In this document: one piece after another, positions 1 through 9,053 of the stretch | Numbering within the stretch: position 1 is the first letter of the stretch | How the letters are laid out: the number at the start of each line of letters is the position of its first letter | Source: Cellvibrionaceae bacterium AOL6 | GTDB taxonomy: Bacteria > Pseudomonadota > Gammaproteobacteria > Pseudomonadales > Cellvibrionaceae | Length of the DNA: 64,000 bases | NCBI GenBank assembly: GCA_003265435.1 | Contig: NOXC01000009.1 | Coordinates: 108,583-172,582, forward strand | Direction of reading: 5' to 3' | Program-made: the position numbers and the translations under genes | Notes under the pieces: model-generated | What the model saw: the letters and a program-made list of their open reading frames with translations, nothing else | What the model was told of the DNA's origin: nothing | Database searches by the model: none

Positions 1-1
1 C

Positions 2-325
2 TGGCCGGATGCGATCGCCCCCTTCAAGGTCGCCATTGTGCCGATCAACAAGCACAAGTCACAACGCGTGGCAGAACAATGCGAACAGCTCTACACCGCA
101 CTGTGCGAACGAGGAATCGATGTGCTCTACATGGACGAAGACAAAGCCAGGCTGGGCGTCATGCTCGCCGACATCGAGTTAATCGGTATTCCACACCGAG
201 TCGTGATTGGCGAGCGTGGACTGGACAGCGGAGAAATCGAGTACCAACACCGACGCGCCAGTGAAAAAGAATCGCTGCCGGCCGAGACCCTATTGGACAG
301 CCTGCTCGAGAAACTCGGGGCCTGA
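2..325 (+). CDS. proS: prolyl-tRNA synthetase, C-terminal fragment
   Basis: This is the tail of prolyl-tRNA synthetase, which charges tRNA-Pro in the cytoplasm. The frame is open from base 2, so the gene begins outside the window. The visible 107 residues start [16 protein letters not shown], the opening of the anticodon-binding (HGTP) domain of bacterial ProS. They continue through the typical [10 protein letters not shown] and [14 protein letters not shown] stretches to a normal C-terminus (LLEKLGA). Only the anticodon-binding domain can be checked here. The stop lies 4 bases before the next gene on the same strand, so the two are probably cotranscribed. Confidence 0.95.
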   Translation, partial: WPDAIAPFKVAIVPINKHKSQRVAEQCEQLYTALCERGIDVLYMDEDKARLGVMLADIELIGIPHRVVIGERGLDSGEIEYQHRRASEKESLPAETLLDSLLEKLGA

Positions 326-329
326 CACC

Positions 330-896
330 ATGTGCGGTCTGCGGATTCTGCCCCTTCTCGCACTGTGCTTTGTATTGCACGCGCCGACTGGCCTCGCCCG
401 CGAGGTCGTCGACGACGAGCTGAAAGCGCTGCTGCTGGCAACGGTTGCGGAGTCCGATAGTTTTGATGACCGTTTTGATGCCGAGGTTTGGCTACTCCAA
501 AAATCAACGGTGCTGGCAAAATTTATTAAAGACCCTCAGCGCCGACTGACTTTGTTAAAAGAAGTCCACAGCGCCGCGACACAAGCGGGGCTGCCTCCAG
601 AATTCGTGCTGGCCGTCATCGAAGTCGAAAGTCATTTTGACCCCTATGCGGTGTCTTCGGTTGGTGCGCAAGGTTTGATGCAGGTGATGCCTTTCTGGAA
701 AAAAGAAATTGGCCGCGAGCAAGACAACCTCATCGATCCGCGCACCAATCTTCGCTATGGCTGCACCATCCTCAAATATTATCTCGACAAAGCCAACAAC
801 CATTGGGCCGAAGCCCTCGCGCGCTACAATGGCAGTTATGGCAAACTCTGGTACCCCGATCGCGTCATGACCGCGTGGCAAAAACACTGGCGTTAA
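330..896 (+). CDS. periplasmic lytic transglycosylase (SLT family)
   Basis: A 188-residue exported protein that probably cleaves peptidoglycan glycan strands. The ATG at 330 is preferred because it opens directly into a signal peptide (hydrophobic residues 4-18, likely cleavage after GLA-23); the longer in-frame extension would run through proS. The SLT domain covers about residues 80-188. The likely catalytic Glu is E100 in VIEVESHFDP, followed by the family motif GLMQVMP (115-121) and the late ALARYNGS motif. It is a minimal domain without LysM or other cell-wall-binding repeats. It begins 4 bases after the proS stop, an arrangement that suggests a shared transcript. Confidence 0.88.
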   Translation: MCGLRILPLLALCFVLHAPTGLAREVVDDELKALLLATVAESDSFDDRFDAEVWLLQKSTVLAKFIKDPQRRLTLLKEVHSAATQAGLPPEFVLAVIEVESHFDPYAVSSVGAQGLMQVMPFWKKEIGREQDNLIDPRTNLRYGCTILKYYLDKANNHWAEALARYNGSYGKLWYPDRVMTAWQKHWR

Positions 897-932
897 CGTG
901 CAAGCCGGAGCGCATTAATTGCCGTCGTTCGA

Positions 933-2099
933 TCAGAGAAATTCGTGAAGGCTGATATTGAAATCACGCGGGTCTAGGGCGCGCACAATTTTCTGAGCGT
1001 AGCGACTGTCGTTGAGATCGAGCACTTTCGATGCTTCGAAATGTTTATGCCGCACGTTGTACATAACACGCACTAGAGGCGCTTCCGGTTTTTTCAGGTT
1101 CGCTTGTATCACCACCGCGCCCCGTCCGGATTCCAGCTCGACAAAAGTCCCGACAGGGTACACCCCCATGCAGCGAATAAACTGATACACAAGTTGTTTA
1201 TCGAGATCTTCAGCGCCCAATGACGCTAAGATGCGCATGGTTTCAAACGGGGATTTGCCCTTGTGGTACACGCGATCAGCCGTAATCGCATCGTAAATAT
1301 CCACTATTGAGGCGAGTCTTCCATAGGTGCTGATTTCTTTACCTGCCAGGCCGCGTGGATACCCCTTGCCGCTTAATTTTTCGTGGTGCTGAGCACAGAT
1401 GGAAAGCGCGATATCGGAAATCCCGGGCGATTTCACCAGCACATCCTCTCCGAACTCGACATGCTTTTGCATCAATGCCCACTCTTCTTCGGTGAGTCGG
1501 CCACTTTTATTCAGGATCGCACTGGGTACGCGAATTTTGCCGATATCATGCAAGATGGCACCGGTCACTATCTGGTGCAGCTCCTCTCGCTGATAGCCAA
1601 GGTAGCGAGTGAACACGCCCATCAGAATCCCGACATTAATCGAGTGTTCGAGCAAGTATTGGTCCTTCTCACGAATCTGACTGAGGCACATCAGGGCGTT
1701 GGCATTAGCCAATACGCTTTCGCTGATATCTTCCGCCAAACCCTCAATCGGGCCAATATCCACAGGGCGACCCAGCTTCACATCGTTCACCAGATTACCG
1801 ACGAGTGAGCGCGCTTCAGAATAGACTGCGGCGGCTCGCTCTCGCTCTTTTTCAAGCTCAACGCTGGGCTTGATCGGCGTATCCCAGACCGCAACAGGGG
1901 AGGAGTACAAGGAGCCCTTCCCCCGGCTGGTATCGATGTGAATCTCTCTCACGCTGGATTGACGTAACTTTGTCAGCGTGTCCGCGCGCGAGATTAGCCC
2001 CCGGCTGTTAAGCCCGGTGTCACTAAGCCCAGGAGTGGTTTCAGAAACAAACATGCCGATCTCGACATGCTCTACAGGGATGCGATGAATGGAGGTCAC
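933..2099 (-). CDS. HD-GYP domain cyclic-di-GMP phosphodiesterase with DUF3391
   Basis: A 388-residue cytoplasmic signalling protein expected to hydrolyse cyclic di-GMP. Residues about 1-100 match the DUF3391 N-terminal domain typical of this subgroup (opening with a conserved HxIPVEHVEIGMFV-like strand). The HD-GYP domain follows from about residue 140: the metal-binding HD pair is in AILHDIGKIRVP, further histidines are in QKHVEFG and AQHHEKLSGKGYPRGL, and the last contains an intact GYP signature, so an active enzyme is expected. The start codon is GTG (MTSIHR). It is convergent with the transglycosylase and is followed upstream by a separate kinase gene. The input signal is not evident from the sequence. 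Confidence 0.88.
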   Translation of the reverse strand: MTSIHRIPVEHVEIGMFVSETTPGLSDTGLNSRGLISRADTLTKLRQSSVREIHIDTSRGKGSLYSSPVAVWDTPIKPSVELEKERERAAAVYSEARSLVGNLVNDVKLGRPVDIGPIEGLAEDISESVLANANALMCLSQIREKDQYLLEHSINVGILMGVFTRYLGYQREELHQIVTGAILHDIGKIRVPSAILNKSGRLTEEEWALMQKHVEFGEDVLVKSPGISDIALSICAQHHEKLSGKGYPRGLAGKEISTYGRLASIVDIYDAITADRVYHKGKSPFETMRILASLGAEDLDKQLVYQFIRCMGVYPVGTFVELESGRGAVVIQANLKKPEAPLVRVMYNVRHKHFEASKVLDLNDSRYAQKIVRALDPRDFNISLHEFL

Positions 2100-2248
2100 G
2101 GTTCACTCTCTATGGTTCCTGACTAAGTATAGTCAGCGAATCTAGGAATACCTTGCGTACTCCAGACGAAGTGGCCGATAAAAAAAATGAATCTAAATGC
2201 GCGTTAATACACTAGAAATTGGTCTAAGGTACCGCTTGCAAGTGGCGC

Positions 2249-4489
2249 CTAGCGCTGTGCGACTTCTTCCACCGCTGCGCGCATGGACTGCAGGCGCTCA
2301 TTGTCTGGCATGATGGACAAAGGCCTGTCCAGCGCCGCGCGGGCCTCATCGAAGCGCGCATCCCCCACCAGCCCCCAGACCTTGACAGAGAGCCTGTCAA
2401 CTAGGCCAGACAGGCCCGCCTGAGCCTCATCGTTGCCCGGGTCGATGCTTAACACATAATTGTATTGATCATAGGCACTGCCGCCTAAGGGGCTGAAGAG
2501 GTAGCCAAGGCGCTCGTACTTTTTCGCTGTCGACATCGCCTGCTCGACGCGACGCTGGTGGGCCAATGCTTCGTCCGCTTGCGCTTTGATATCGCGAGCA
2601 CGCTGATTATTGGAATTCGCACGCACCGCCAGACGGGCTTGGGTTTGAGCCGTTTGGTAGTCCTCGTTTTCTAGTGCCGTCTGCGCATCCAGTTCAAAAC
2701 GGTGCGAGAGGGAAGCCAAGCCTTCCATTGCCGTCGGGTGTTCAACGGCAAGACTCATCATTTTCTCGTAGGTCTCGAGGGCATTGTCGCCGGGTGGCGT
2801 CGCGAACTGCTCGGCAGCAACCTGTCGACGAGCCTGCTGCGCGAGGCGATAAAGGTTCAACTGACGCTGAGCATCGCTCTTCACCACTTTGTAGCTGCCG
2901 GATTCGCTGTCCGGATAGCGTTTACGGTATGTTTCCAAGGCCTGATTGACTTCCGATGCGGCGCCCTGCTCTGCGAGCCGAATGATCGCGGCTTCATCGC
3001 GTTTTTTCATGTCTGAGAGCGACGCCAATGTCGGCGAGTGCTCCGGAAAATGTTCGAGCAGTTTGTAGTGCACGGCGATGTAACTGTCGCGGCCGGCCTC
3101 ACTGCGCGCACCGTCCGCCCGCAATGCGGCCAATTCCTGCTCCAGCGCCGATAACGACGGAGGCGCTGGCACAACCGGTTCAGGTTCAGCTTCAGCCTCA
3201 ACTTCGAGCTCAGCATTCTCCTCTGTGCTTGGCTCCCTCGCCGTCAACGCTTCGACTTCTTCCTCCTGCTCTTCCACCACAGTGGTCTCAGGCTCGGTCT
3301 CAACGGGTACGGGCTCAGGCGTCACCTCCACCAAGGCGGGTTCGGTCTCAGCTTCCGGTTCCTCAGCCTCTGGTGCCGGTTTGACCGTATCCCATTGACT
3401 AGCGGCCCCTTCCTGCCAACCGGAGAGCTGCTCTTCCATCCGTTGGAAAATAGGCTCCAGCGCCGGCGGGCGGGCAATATAGATCAATGTCAAAACGGCC
3501 ACGGCAATGAATGCAGAAGCAAAAAACATCGGCCAAATCGACCCCGGCGCTTTATGCTCTTCATCCACCGCTTCAAATTCGAGTGTAAATCGATCGGTCT
3601 CCGCTTCACTCGGGTCTACCTGGCTGGCCTGCCCCGGCGCAGTCGAAATAACCGTAGGCTGAGAGTTCATGGCCACATCGGCCGCTTCCACATCCACCAT
3701 GTCGACACGACGTAAGTCGTTGAGCAGAGCCAAACCGTTCTGGTAGCGATGTGCCGGGTCTTTGGCGAGTAAGCCATCAATGATGGGCTGAAAGGTATTC
3801 AACTCCGGCGGCAAGGTCGGGACGGGCTCGGTAATATGCTTAATGCCAATCGCCACCGCCGTATCGGCATCGTAGGGCACGCGCCCGGTCAGGAGTAGAT
3901 GAAACACAACGCCCAGACTGTACAGGTCCGAACGCTGGTCCACCTGCTGACCTTTCGCTTGTTCCGGGCTCATATAGTGTGGTGTACCAATCGCCGTGCC
4001 CGTCTGAGTCATGGTGAGATCGCTGTTCACCGCCTTGGCGATACCGAAGTCGGTTAATACCGCACTGCCATCCAAGGTGCGGAACATGATGTTCTCTGGC
4101 TTGATGTCCCGGTGGACATAGCCTTTTTCACCGGCGTAGTGCAGTGCGCGCGCCATATCTTCTATGACACGGATCTTGCCGTAGATATCGAGGGTCTTGC
4201 GCACCGTGCGCAGGTCGTGGCCGTCGATGTACTCCATCGACAGGTAATAGTAGCCTTCGTGCTGCCCCACATCGTGGATGGTGACAATATTGCGATGTGC
4301 AAGTTGACTGACAATGCGCGCCTCACGCATGAAGCGCTCGCCGAACGCAGGGTCCTCAGCGAGATGACGAGACATGACCTTGAGCGCAACCTGACGCTCA
4401 AGTACATCCTGTTTAGCAAGAAATACGGTAGCCATCCCCCCCTTGCCCAGGGCACGCATCAACGTATAGCCGGGTATTTCTATTTCCAT
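2249..4489 (-). CDS. membrane Ser/Thr protein kinase with extracytoplasmic repeat region
   Basis: A Hanks-type kinase of about 746 residues. The chosen ATG at 4489 starts MEIEIPGYTLMRALGKGG, placing the glycine-rich loop where the family has it; a TTG at 4546 with a GGAAG ribosome site is an alternative adding 19 residues. The kinase domain (about 1-270) has HRDIKPENI, DFGIAKAV and GTPHYMSPEQ, so catalytic Asp and DFG are intact. A single membrane helix (about residues 320-340, FFASAFIAVAVLTLIYIA) follows. After it come a Glu/Pro-rich acidic linker and a helical C-terminal half with TPR-like repeats, predicted outside the cytoplasm. There are no PASTA repeats. The upstream neighbour on the same strand is the PepSY gene, about 100 bases away. 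Confidence 0.87.
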   Translation of the reverse strand: MEIEIPGYTLMRALGKGGMATVFLAKQDVLERQVALKVMSRHLAEDPAFGERFMREARIVSQLAHRNIVTIHDVGQHEGYYYLSMEYIDGHDLRTVRKTLDIYGKIRVIEDMARALHYAGEKGYVHRDIKPENIMFRTLDGSAVLTDFGIAKAVNSDLTMTQTGTAIGTPHYMSPEQAKGQQVDQRSDLYSLGVVFHLLLTGRVPYDADTAVAIGIKHITEPVPTLPPELNTFQPIIDGLLAKDPAHRYQNGLALLNDLRRVDMVDVEAADVAMNSQPTVISTAPGQASQVDPSEAETDRFTLEFEAVDEEHKAPGSIWPMFFASAFIAVAVLTLIYIARPPALEPIFQRMEEQLSGWQEGAASQWDTVKPAPEAEEPEAETEPALVEVTPEPVPVETEPETTVVEEQEEEVEALTAREPSTEENAELEVEAEAEPEPVVPAPPSLSALEQELAALRADGARSEAGRDSYIAVHYKLLEHFPEHSPTLASLSDMKKRDEAAIIRLAEQGAASEVNQALETYRKRYPDSESGSYKVVKSDAQRQLNLYRLAQQARRQVAAEQFATPPGDNALETYEKMMSLAVEHPTAMEGLASLSHRFELDAQTALENEDYQTAQTQARLAVRANSNNQRARDIKAQADEALAHQRRVEQAMSTAKKYERLGYLFSPLGGSAYDQYNYVLSIDPGNDEAQAGLSGLVDRLSVKVWGLVGDARFDEARAALDRPLSIMPDNERLQSMRAAVEEVAQR

Positions 4490-4592
4490 GCAGCCGTAAA
4501 ACTCACAATGATCGAAACTCGAATGATAGCCTAGAAAGCCTTGCAATTAATACTTCCGTGACGCAGTTCGCACGGCCCACACGGACGTACGG

Positions 4593-5336
4593 TCAACGCC
4601 CTTTGCGTGGGGATTTCCACCACAACCAAAATCCCGTCAACGTCAGGGCCAGAAAACTCAGCGCAAAAAGGTCGAGAATCCATGGCCCCAAGGGGCCGAG
4701 AAATCGCCCCGCGTGCACATCCAGCAGAAGGCGCTCCCAATGCACACCTTGACCATTGGCCGCGACACGTACCTGATCGGCTAGGCGTGTCGGCGCTTTC
4801 CCGGGCGAAATCGATACGGGTGACGTATCAGTGGGGTGGAATTCAAAAGTCAGCGTGTCCAGCGTATAGGATTGCGCCCCAACACGAAAGCAGGGCGTGC
4901 TGTCACACTCAGAGAAGTGTGACAAAGGCACAGGCAAACCAAAGCTTGATGTCAATTCGTCGAGTAAGCGGCCATCGCGCGAGAGCATGGCGACACGCTG
5001 TGCACAACCGATCAGCAGGCCCTCAGGAACGAGGGCGTAGCCTGTAAACCCAGCGTCACAACGCAGGACTGGCTCAGCATCCAGATACACTCGCTTGCCG
5101 GAACTCACACTCAGCCAACGCCCTTCAGGGAGTTCAAAGTGCGCGACGTCAAGAGAAGGGAGGCCGTACAGTGCGCGCAATCCGTCGTGCGCCAGATAGC
5201 GCTCATCCAACCGCAAGGCATCGGTGTGATTCAAAAGCAGCCCGGTCACGCACAGCAGGATGACGACGAAAGCACTGAACAGGCCGAGCCGTCGATGCCA
5301 GGTTCGTAAAGCAAGACGCAGTTTTTTAGGACTCAT
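4593..5336 (-). CDS. PepSY-associated TM domain protein
   Basis: A membrane protein of about 247 residues. The ATG at 5336 (MSPKKLRLALRTWHRR) is preferred because it gives the usual basic N-terminus just before the first helix (GLFSAFVVILLCVTGLLLNHT). It also overlaps the preceding gene by only 11 bases, suggesting translational coupling. A second helix lies near the C-terminus (LFALSFLALTLTGFWLWW), ending in a basic tail. PepSY_TM proteins of this kind are linked to ferric or ferric-siderophore reduction, usually passing electrons across the inner membrane. The middle ~180 residues would be periplasmic. Cotranscription with the FMN-binding and porin genes behind a Fur-like box fits an iron role, but the substrate is unproven. 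Confidence 0.75.
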   Translation of the reverse strand: MSPKKLRLALRTWHRRLGLFSAFVVILLCVTGLLLNHTDALRLDERYLAHDGLRALYGLPSLDVAHFELPEGRWLSVSSGKRVYLDAEPVLRCDAGFTGYALVPEGLLIGCAQRVAMLSRDGRLLDELTSSFGLPVPLSHFSECDSTPCFRVGAQSYTLDTLTFEFHPTDTSPVSISPGKAPTRLADQVRVAANGQGVHWERLLLDVHAGRFLGPLGPWILDLFALSFLALTLTGFWLWWKSPRKGR

Positions 5337-5862
5337 TGACCGAGGTGGACACTTCGCGCTGATGTAAAAAAAGCGCCACTTTAGCAACTTTTTTCATCGC
5401 TCGCACCGACAGTGTCGCCCCGGTAATGCCATCAATATTCTGCGAAAGACGGTAGCGATCACCTCGTTCTTCCAGATAGGCTTGAATGAACTGATCGGTA
5501 AAAAAAGGATATTGGATCTCGTCACCCCGACTTTCGCGGTAAACGAGCACTTCAACAGAGACAATTTTATCTGACTCGATCACAATACCGAAGGTGATCG
5601 GCTGTTCTTTACCAACCTCCTCCAGTATCCAGGCACTGCGCTGATCGGCTTGCCAATAACGCAAACGCAAGAGCGAAAGTTGATAGTCGAAACGCGACAC
5701 CAACTCGTTTTTCAGCTCCGTGTTTAACCAGAGCGTCTTAATCTGCGGCGAAGCTGACGCAGCAAAGACACGACTGGCGAAGTCGCCATCGCGACCGCTC
5801 GCCGGCATCACGCCAACAAGCAGAGCCATCAAAACACCAACACGCAGTACCCGGTTTGCCAC
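5326..5862 (-). CDS. FMN-binding domain protein (exported)
   Basis: A 178-residue exported protein. An N-terminal signal peptide (hydrophobic VLMALLVGVMPASG) precedes a small domain whose DGITGATLS motif near residue 145 is the threonine flavinylation motif of the FMN-binding domain (RnfG/NqrC/NosR type). The covalently held flavin would carry electrons at the periplasmic face. It lies 3 bases after the porin gene and overlaps the PepSY gene, so the three form one operon. A plausible role is relaying electrons between the PepSY membrane protein and a periplasmic acceptor such as ferric chelates. The family is clear; the acceptor is inference. Confidence 0.8.
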   Translation of the reverse strand: MANRVLRVGVLMALLVGVMPASGRDGDFASRVFAASASPQIKTLWLNTELKNELVSRFDYQLSLLRLRYWQADQRSAWILEEVGKEQPITFGIVIESDKIVSVEVLVYRESRGDEIQYPFFTDQFIQAYLEERGDRYRLSQNIDGITGATLSVRAMKKVAKVALFLHQREVSTSVNES

Positions 5863-5865
5863 GAC

Positions 5866-7038
5866 TTAGAACGACCAACCTACGCCCAGATTAAAGCTGT
5901 CGTTGCCGGTGTCTTCCTGGAAAGTCGAGAAGTCAGCTTTGAACACGACGTTGGGCTTGAGCCAGAAGTTCACACCGTAATCAATCACCTTACTGGCTTC
6001 ACTGTTGGCCAGGCCAGCGGTGTTGTCCCACTCGCTGTAGCGCGCGAAGAAACCCCACTGGTCGTTAATTTTGTAGGAAGGCTCAACGTAGTACCCTTCC
6101 TGCTTATCTCGACCCAGCAACTCCGCTTCGGGACCATCCACGTTCCACGCGGCGTACAATGCGCGCAGGCCAAATCCGGCCACGTTATAAATCGCGTGCG
6201 CTTCAATCAGATCAGCCGATGCTTCCTCATAAGCGCCCTGCGACAGGTTGCTCTGATATTGGTAGGTTGACGCGAGTTCCAAGCCAGGCACGCCGGTGTA
6301 TTTAATACGTGCGGTGTAGGCGAAGTCATTGGCAATCGCGTTGGCGGATTTCTGACGACCACTGCGAATATTCGCCGCATCGGTTTCCAGGCCGCTGTGC
6401 GCCGCCACGTTATAGCTCAGCCCCGGTGCGATTTGGCCGTGAATCATGGCGCCGGTTTCCCACCAGGTCGTGGGGATAATCGCGCTTTCAACACGATTAC
6501 GCTCCGTGCCATAAAATGTTTCTGGCTCGTGCGTCTCGTTGAGAATACCGACGGGAATCAGGAACAAACCGCTGACAAGCGAGTGGTTTTCCGCAAAATC
6601 CCATTCGATGTAGGCCTGCTCCAGCTCGACTTCGCCGGGCTTGCCGTCGCCTGCCAAGCTATGCTCGAGCTCGAGCTCTGAGAAAAAGCGAACAGTGTCG
6701 CTGTACTCGTGCCCGACGAAAAGTACGAAGCGGTGTGCATCGACTTTATCGTTACCTTCGTCAAAATTGTTGTAATGCAATTCGGCGTAGCCACCAATGC
6801 GGGTCTTACTTGCCCACTCAATGGACTTGTCCTGGCTTCCACCCAACCCGTTTTCGAGCGCATCTGCGGTCGCTTCCACTTTCGCATCGGTCTCAGATTG
6901 GCCCGCCTTCAGCGCTTCAATCTGTGCTTCCTGCTGCTGGATAATCTCCCAGAGTTCTTCCAGGGTCGGTGCCTGTTCCTGAGCCACCGCACCCGCTGAC
7001 AATACCGACATCGCCAATATTAACGCGCGTTTTTTCAT
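5866..7038 (-). CDS. outer-membrane porin (OprO/OprP-like)
   Basis: A porin of about 390 residues. The chosen ATG (MKKRALILAMSVLSAGAVAQEQ) has a GGGGA ribosome site 5 bases upstream and opens into a clean signal peptide; a TTG 12 bases earlier is possible. The mature N-terminus has a short coiled coil (about residues 25-60, rich in Glu/Ala/Lys), the trimerising element seen in phosphate-selective-type porins. A 16-18-strand-like barrel of alternating aromatic and polar residues follows, ending in the outer-membrane C-terminal Phe (NLGVGWSF). It is first in an operon with the FMN-binding and PepSY genes. A Fur-box-like palindrome lies about 70 bases upstream, suggesting iron-repressed expression; the solute is unknown. 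Confidence 0.8.
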   Translation of the reverse strand: MKKRALILAMSVLSAGAVAQEQAPTLEELWEIIQQQEAQIEALKAGQSETDAKVEATADALENGLGGSQDKSIEWASKTRIGGYAELHYNNFDEGNDKVDAHRFVLFVGHEYSDTVRFFSELELEHSLAGDGKPGEVELEQAYIEWDFAENHSLVSGLFLIPVGILNETHEPETFYGTERNRVESAIIPTTWWETGAMIHGQIAPGLSYNVAAHSGLETDAANIRSGRQKSANAIANDFAYTARIKYTGVPGLELASTYQYQSNLSQGAYEEASADLIEAHAIYNVAGFGLRALYAAWNVDGPEAELLGRDKQEGYYVEPSYKINDQWGFFARYSEWDNTAGLANSEASKVIDYGVNFWLKPNVVFKADFSTFQEDTGNDSFNLGVGWSF

Positions 7039-7108
7039 TTCTTTCCCCAAAGATTCCTTGTTGATATTTACAGTTCTACTGTAGTGGAGGCGCGCATCTT
7101 AGTGCACC

Positions 7109-7123
7109 TGATAGGCATTATCA
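7109..7123 (-). promoter_or_regulatory. candidate Fur box upstream of porin operon
   Basis: TGATAGGCATTATCA is a 7-1-7 inverted repeat that matches the Fur core TGATAAT-N-ATTATCA at 12 of 14 arm positions. It sits about 70 bases before the porin start, where a repressor would block the promoter. Read on the minus strand the better half-site comes first. This is motif matching by eye only. Confidence 0.5.
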
Positions 7124-7344
7124 ATTAGATTGATTGAGCTTGGCTATTAACAATAATTAATGCATACACATCAATGATTTAGCGACATTTAGTCAGACAA
7201 ATAACGGCGTTTTCTGCGAATTTTTCACATTAATGAATACGTTGACACGCAGATTATGAGTGTCGGCGTAAGGTGCAAAGCGGAGCAAACGAGAGGAAAA
7301 ACAGGCGGCAATCCGGAAGGTTTGCCGCGCGAGGTTGTCGAGGC

Positions 7345-7677
7345 TTATTCGGGCGCGCTGGCGTCCGCTGAGGCTTCGTCGATCAAGGTCTTGAGCTCAC
7401 CGTTTTCGTGCATTTCGGTGATGATGTCACAGCCACCGACCAACTCACCTTTCACCCAAAGCTGGGGAAACGTAGGCCACTGGGCGTACTTGGGCAACTC
7501 CTGACGAATATCGGGATTGGACAATACGTCGACATAGGCGAAGCGCTGACCGCAAGACATCAGGGCCTGAGAGGCGCGCATGGAAAAACCGCACTGAGGC
7601 GCGTTCGGTGAGCCCTTCATATAAAGAAGGATGGTGTTCTCTTCGATCTGCTTTTTGATGGTATCAATTGTCGACAT
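7345..7677 (-). CDS. grxD: monothiol glutaredoxin Grx4
   Basis: A 110-residue cytosolic monothiol glutaredoxin of the CGFS class, which binds a [2Fe-2S] cluster with glutathione and delivers or senses Fe-S clusters. The signature QCGFSMRASQAL begins near residue 28, and the family's WPTFPQLWVKGELVGGCDI (TVP-loop equivalent and GG motif) follows. Length is normal for bacterial GrxD, with a short variable acidic tail. It is transcribed divergently from argD; the gap of about 190 bases must hold both promoters. The neighbouring iron-linked porin operon makes an iron-homeostasis grouping possible, but it is not an operon with it. Confidence 0.93.
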   Translation of the reverse strand: MSTIDTIKKQIEENTILLYMKGSPNAPQCGFSMRASQALMSCGQRFAYVDVLSNPDIRQELPKYAQWPTFPQLWVKGELVGGCDIITEMHENGELKTLIDEASADASAPE

Positions 7678-7786
7678 CTCAATCTGACCTGTGTGTATTC
7701 ATGAATTTCACGCGCATTTTACTCGCTCGATTGCCAGTTGTAACGCCGGCAGCGATACGCACTGAAGAAAAAAAAGCGCAACGCGT

Positions 7787-7814
7787 TTGTTTTTGGGGCG
7801 ATTTTGGTTATATT
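7787..7814 (+). promoter_or_regulatory. candidate sigma-70 promoter for argD
   Basis: TTGTTT at 7787-7792 and TATATT at 7809-7814, separated by 16 bases, resemble -35 and -10 elements. The predicted transcript would start near 7820, only a few bases before the hairpin at 7826. A clear ArgR box was not found nearby. Confidence 0.35.
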
Positions 7815-7825
7815 AAAGGGCTTCC

Positions 7826-7849
7826 AGGCAGCCTTTCGCTGCCTTTTTT
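7826..7849 (+). terminator. intrinsic-terminator-like hairpin in argD leader
   Basis: A perfect 7-bp stem (AGGCAGC / GCTGCCT) with a 5-base loop is followed directly by a run of T. It lies only 21 bases before the argD ATG, on the coding strand, with no coding gene upstream on that strand to terminate. It may act as an attenuator or stop stray transcription into argD. Confidence 0.6.
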
Positions 7850-7870
7850 GCTTTTAGGGGTTTGAAGAAC

Positions 7871-9040
7871 ATGTCGGAATCGGCATTAATGAATACGTAC
7901 GGAACACCCGCGGTGACGATGATCAAAGGCGAAGGCGCCTTTTTGACAGATTCCGAGGGGCGGCGCTACCTCGACGCGCTGTCGGGCATCGCAGTGTGTG
8001 GTCTGGGCTATTCCCACCCTGCTGTGACCCAAGCCCTGAGCGAGCAAGCGGCCACGCTGATTCACTGCTCTAACCTCTACGGGATTGAGCCTCAGCAAAA
8101 ACTCGGCGCGGCGCTGCGTGATATTTCCGGTATGGACAAAGTGTTCTTCAGCAACTCCGGTGCTGAAGCCAATGAAGCGGCGATAAAAATTGCGCGTAAA
8201 TTTGGGCAGGACAAAGGCATCACTGCACCGCAGGTGATTTGCACTCAACGCAGTTTTCACGGACGCACCATGGCCACCCTGTCTGCGACGGGGAACAGTA
8301 AAATTCAGACCGGTTTTGCACCCTTGGTCAGCGGCTTTGTGCACGTGGAATACGACAGCATCGAGGCCATCGAAGCGGCCGCCAATGAGCACACCGTCGC
8401 GGTAATGGTCGAGCCGATTCAGGGTGAAGGCGGTGTACGCGTGCCATCCGACACGTATTTAAATGCGTTGCGTTCGCTGTGCGACAGCAAAGGCTGGCTG
8501 CTGATACTCGATGAAATTCAGACCGGAAACGGCAGGACGGGGCGCTATTTCGCCTACCAGCAAGCGGGCATCCTTCCGGATGTCGTCACCACCGCCAAGG
8601 GCCTTGGCAACGGTGTCCCCATCGGGGCCTGCCTAGCGAAAGGTCAAGCCGCCAACGTGCTGCAACCGGGGAATCATGGCTCCACCTTCGGTGGTAACCC
8701 TCTCGCGACGGCAACCGCCCTCGCGGTGGTCAGTGAGTTGCGCAAACCAGAGCTTCTGGAGAATGCCGCCAATCAAGGCGAGCGCATTCTCGGTTTACTG
8801 AAGCAAGAACTAGCATCGTGCGCTGGTGTCACGGACATACGCGGACGCGGCCTGATGATCGGCGTTGAGCTGGATCGCGATTGCGGTGAGCTTGTCGCCC
8901 AGGCGCGAGAAGCCGGCCTGCTGATCAACGTCACAGCAGGTAACGTCGTCCGCCTGCTGCCACCACTGACGATTACCGACGACGAGGCAACGCACATTGC
9001 CGACACAGTCACACGCCTGATCAAGGCGTTTTTGAGCTAA
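7871..9040 (+). CDS. argD: acetylornithine / succinyldiaminopimelate aminotransferase
   Basis: A 389-residue PLP enzyme of class-III aminotransferases that converts N-acetylglutamate semialdehyde to N-acetylornithine in arginine synthesis, often doubling in lysine synthesis. Seen: [17 protein letters not shown] at the N-terminus, the phosphate-binding [13 protein letters not shown] segment, the [14 protein letters not shown] motif, and the PLP lysine in [14 protein letters not shown] (about residue 250). The ATG at 7871 is used, with GGGG about 9 bases upstream; a TTG 9 bases earlier adds three residues. It is followed 13 bases later by argF, so two arginine-pathway steps share a transcript. 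A terminator-like hairpin lies in its leader. Confidence 0.95.
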   Translation: MSESALMNTYGTPAVTMIKGEGAFLTDSEGRRYLDALSGIAVCGLGYSHPAVTQALSEQAATLIHCSNLYGIEPQQKLGAALRDISGMDKVFFSNSGAEANEAAIKIARKFGQDKGITAPQVICTQRSFHGRTMATLSATGNSKIQTGFAPLVSGFVHVEYDSIEAIEAAANEHTVAVMVEPIQGEGGVRVPSDTYLNALRSLCDSKGWLLILDEIQTGNGRTGRYFAYQQAGILPDVVTTAKGLGNGVPIGACLAKGQAANVLQPGNHGSTFGGNPLATATALAVVSELRKPELLENAANQGERILGLLKQELASCAGVTDIRGRGLMIGVELDRDCGELVAQAREAGLLINVTAGNVVRLLPPLTITDDEATHIADTVTRLIKAFLS

Positions 9041-9053
9041 GCGAGGTAGGACT

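Noticed and set aside
7690..7720. ATTCATGAAT near grxD as an ArgR box
   Set aside because: The half-sites are in the wrong order for an ARG box (TGAAT-N-ATTCA).
7668..7865. Leader peptide upstream of argD
   Set aside because: The 65-codon frame starts inside the grxD start region, has no Arg-rich run and no ribosome site; not a convincing attenuator peptide.
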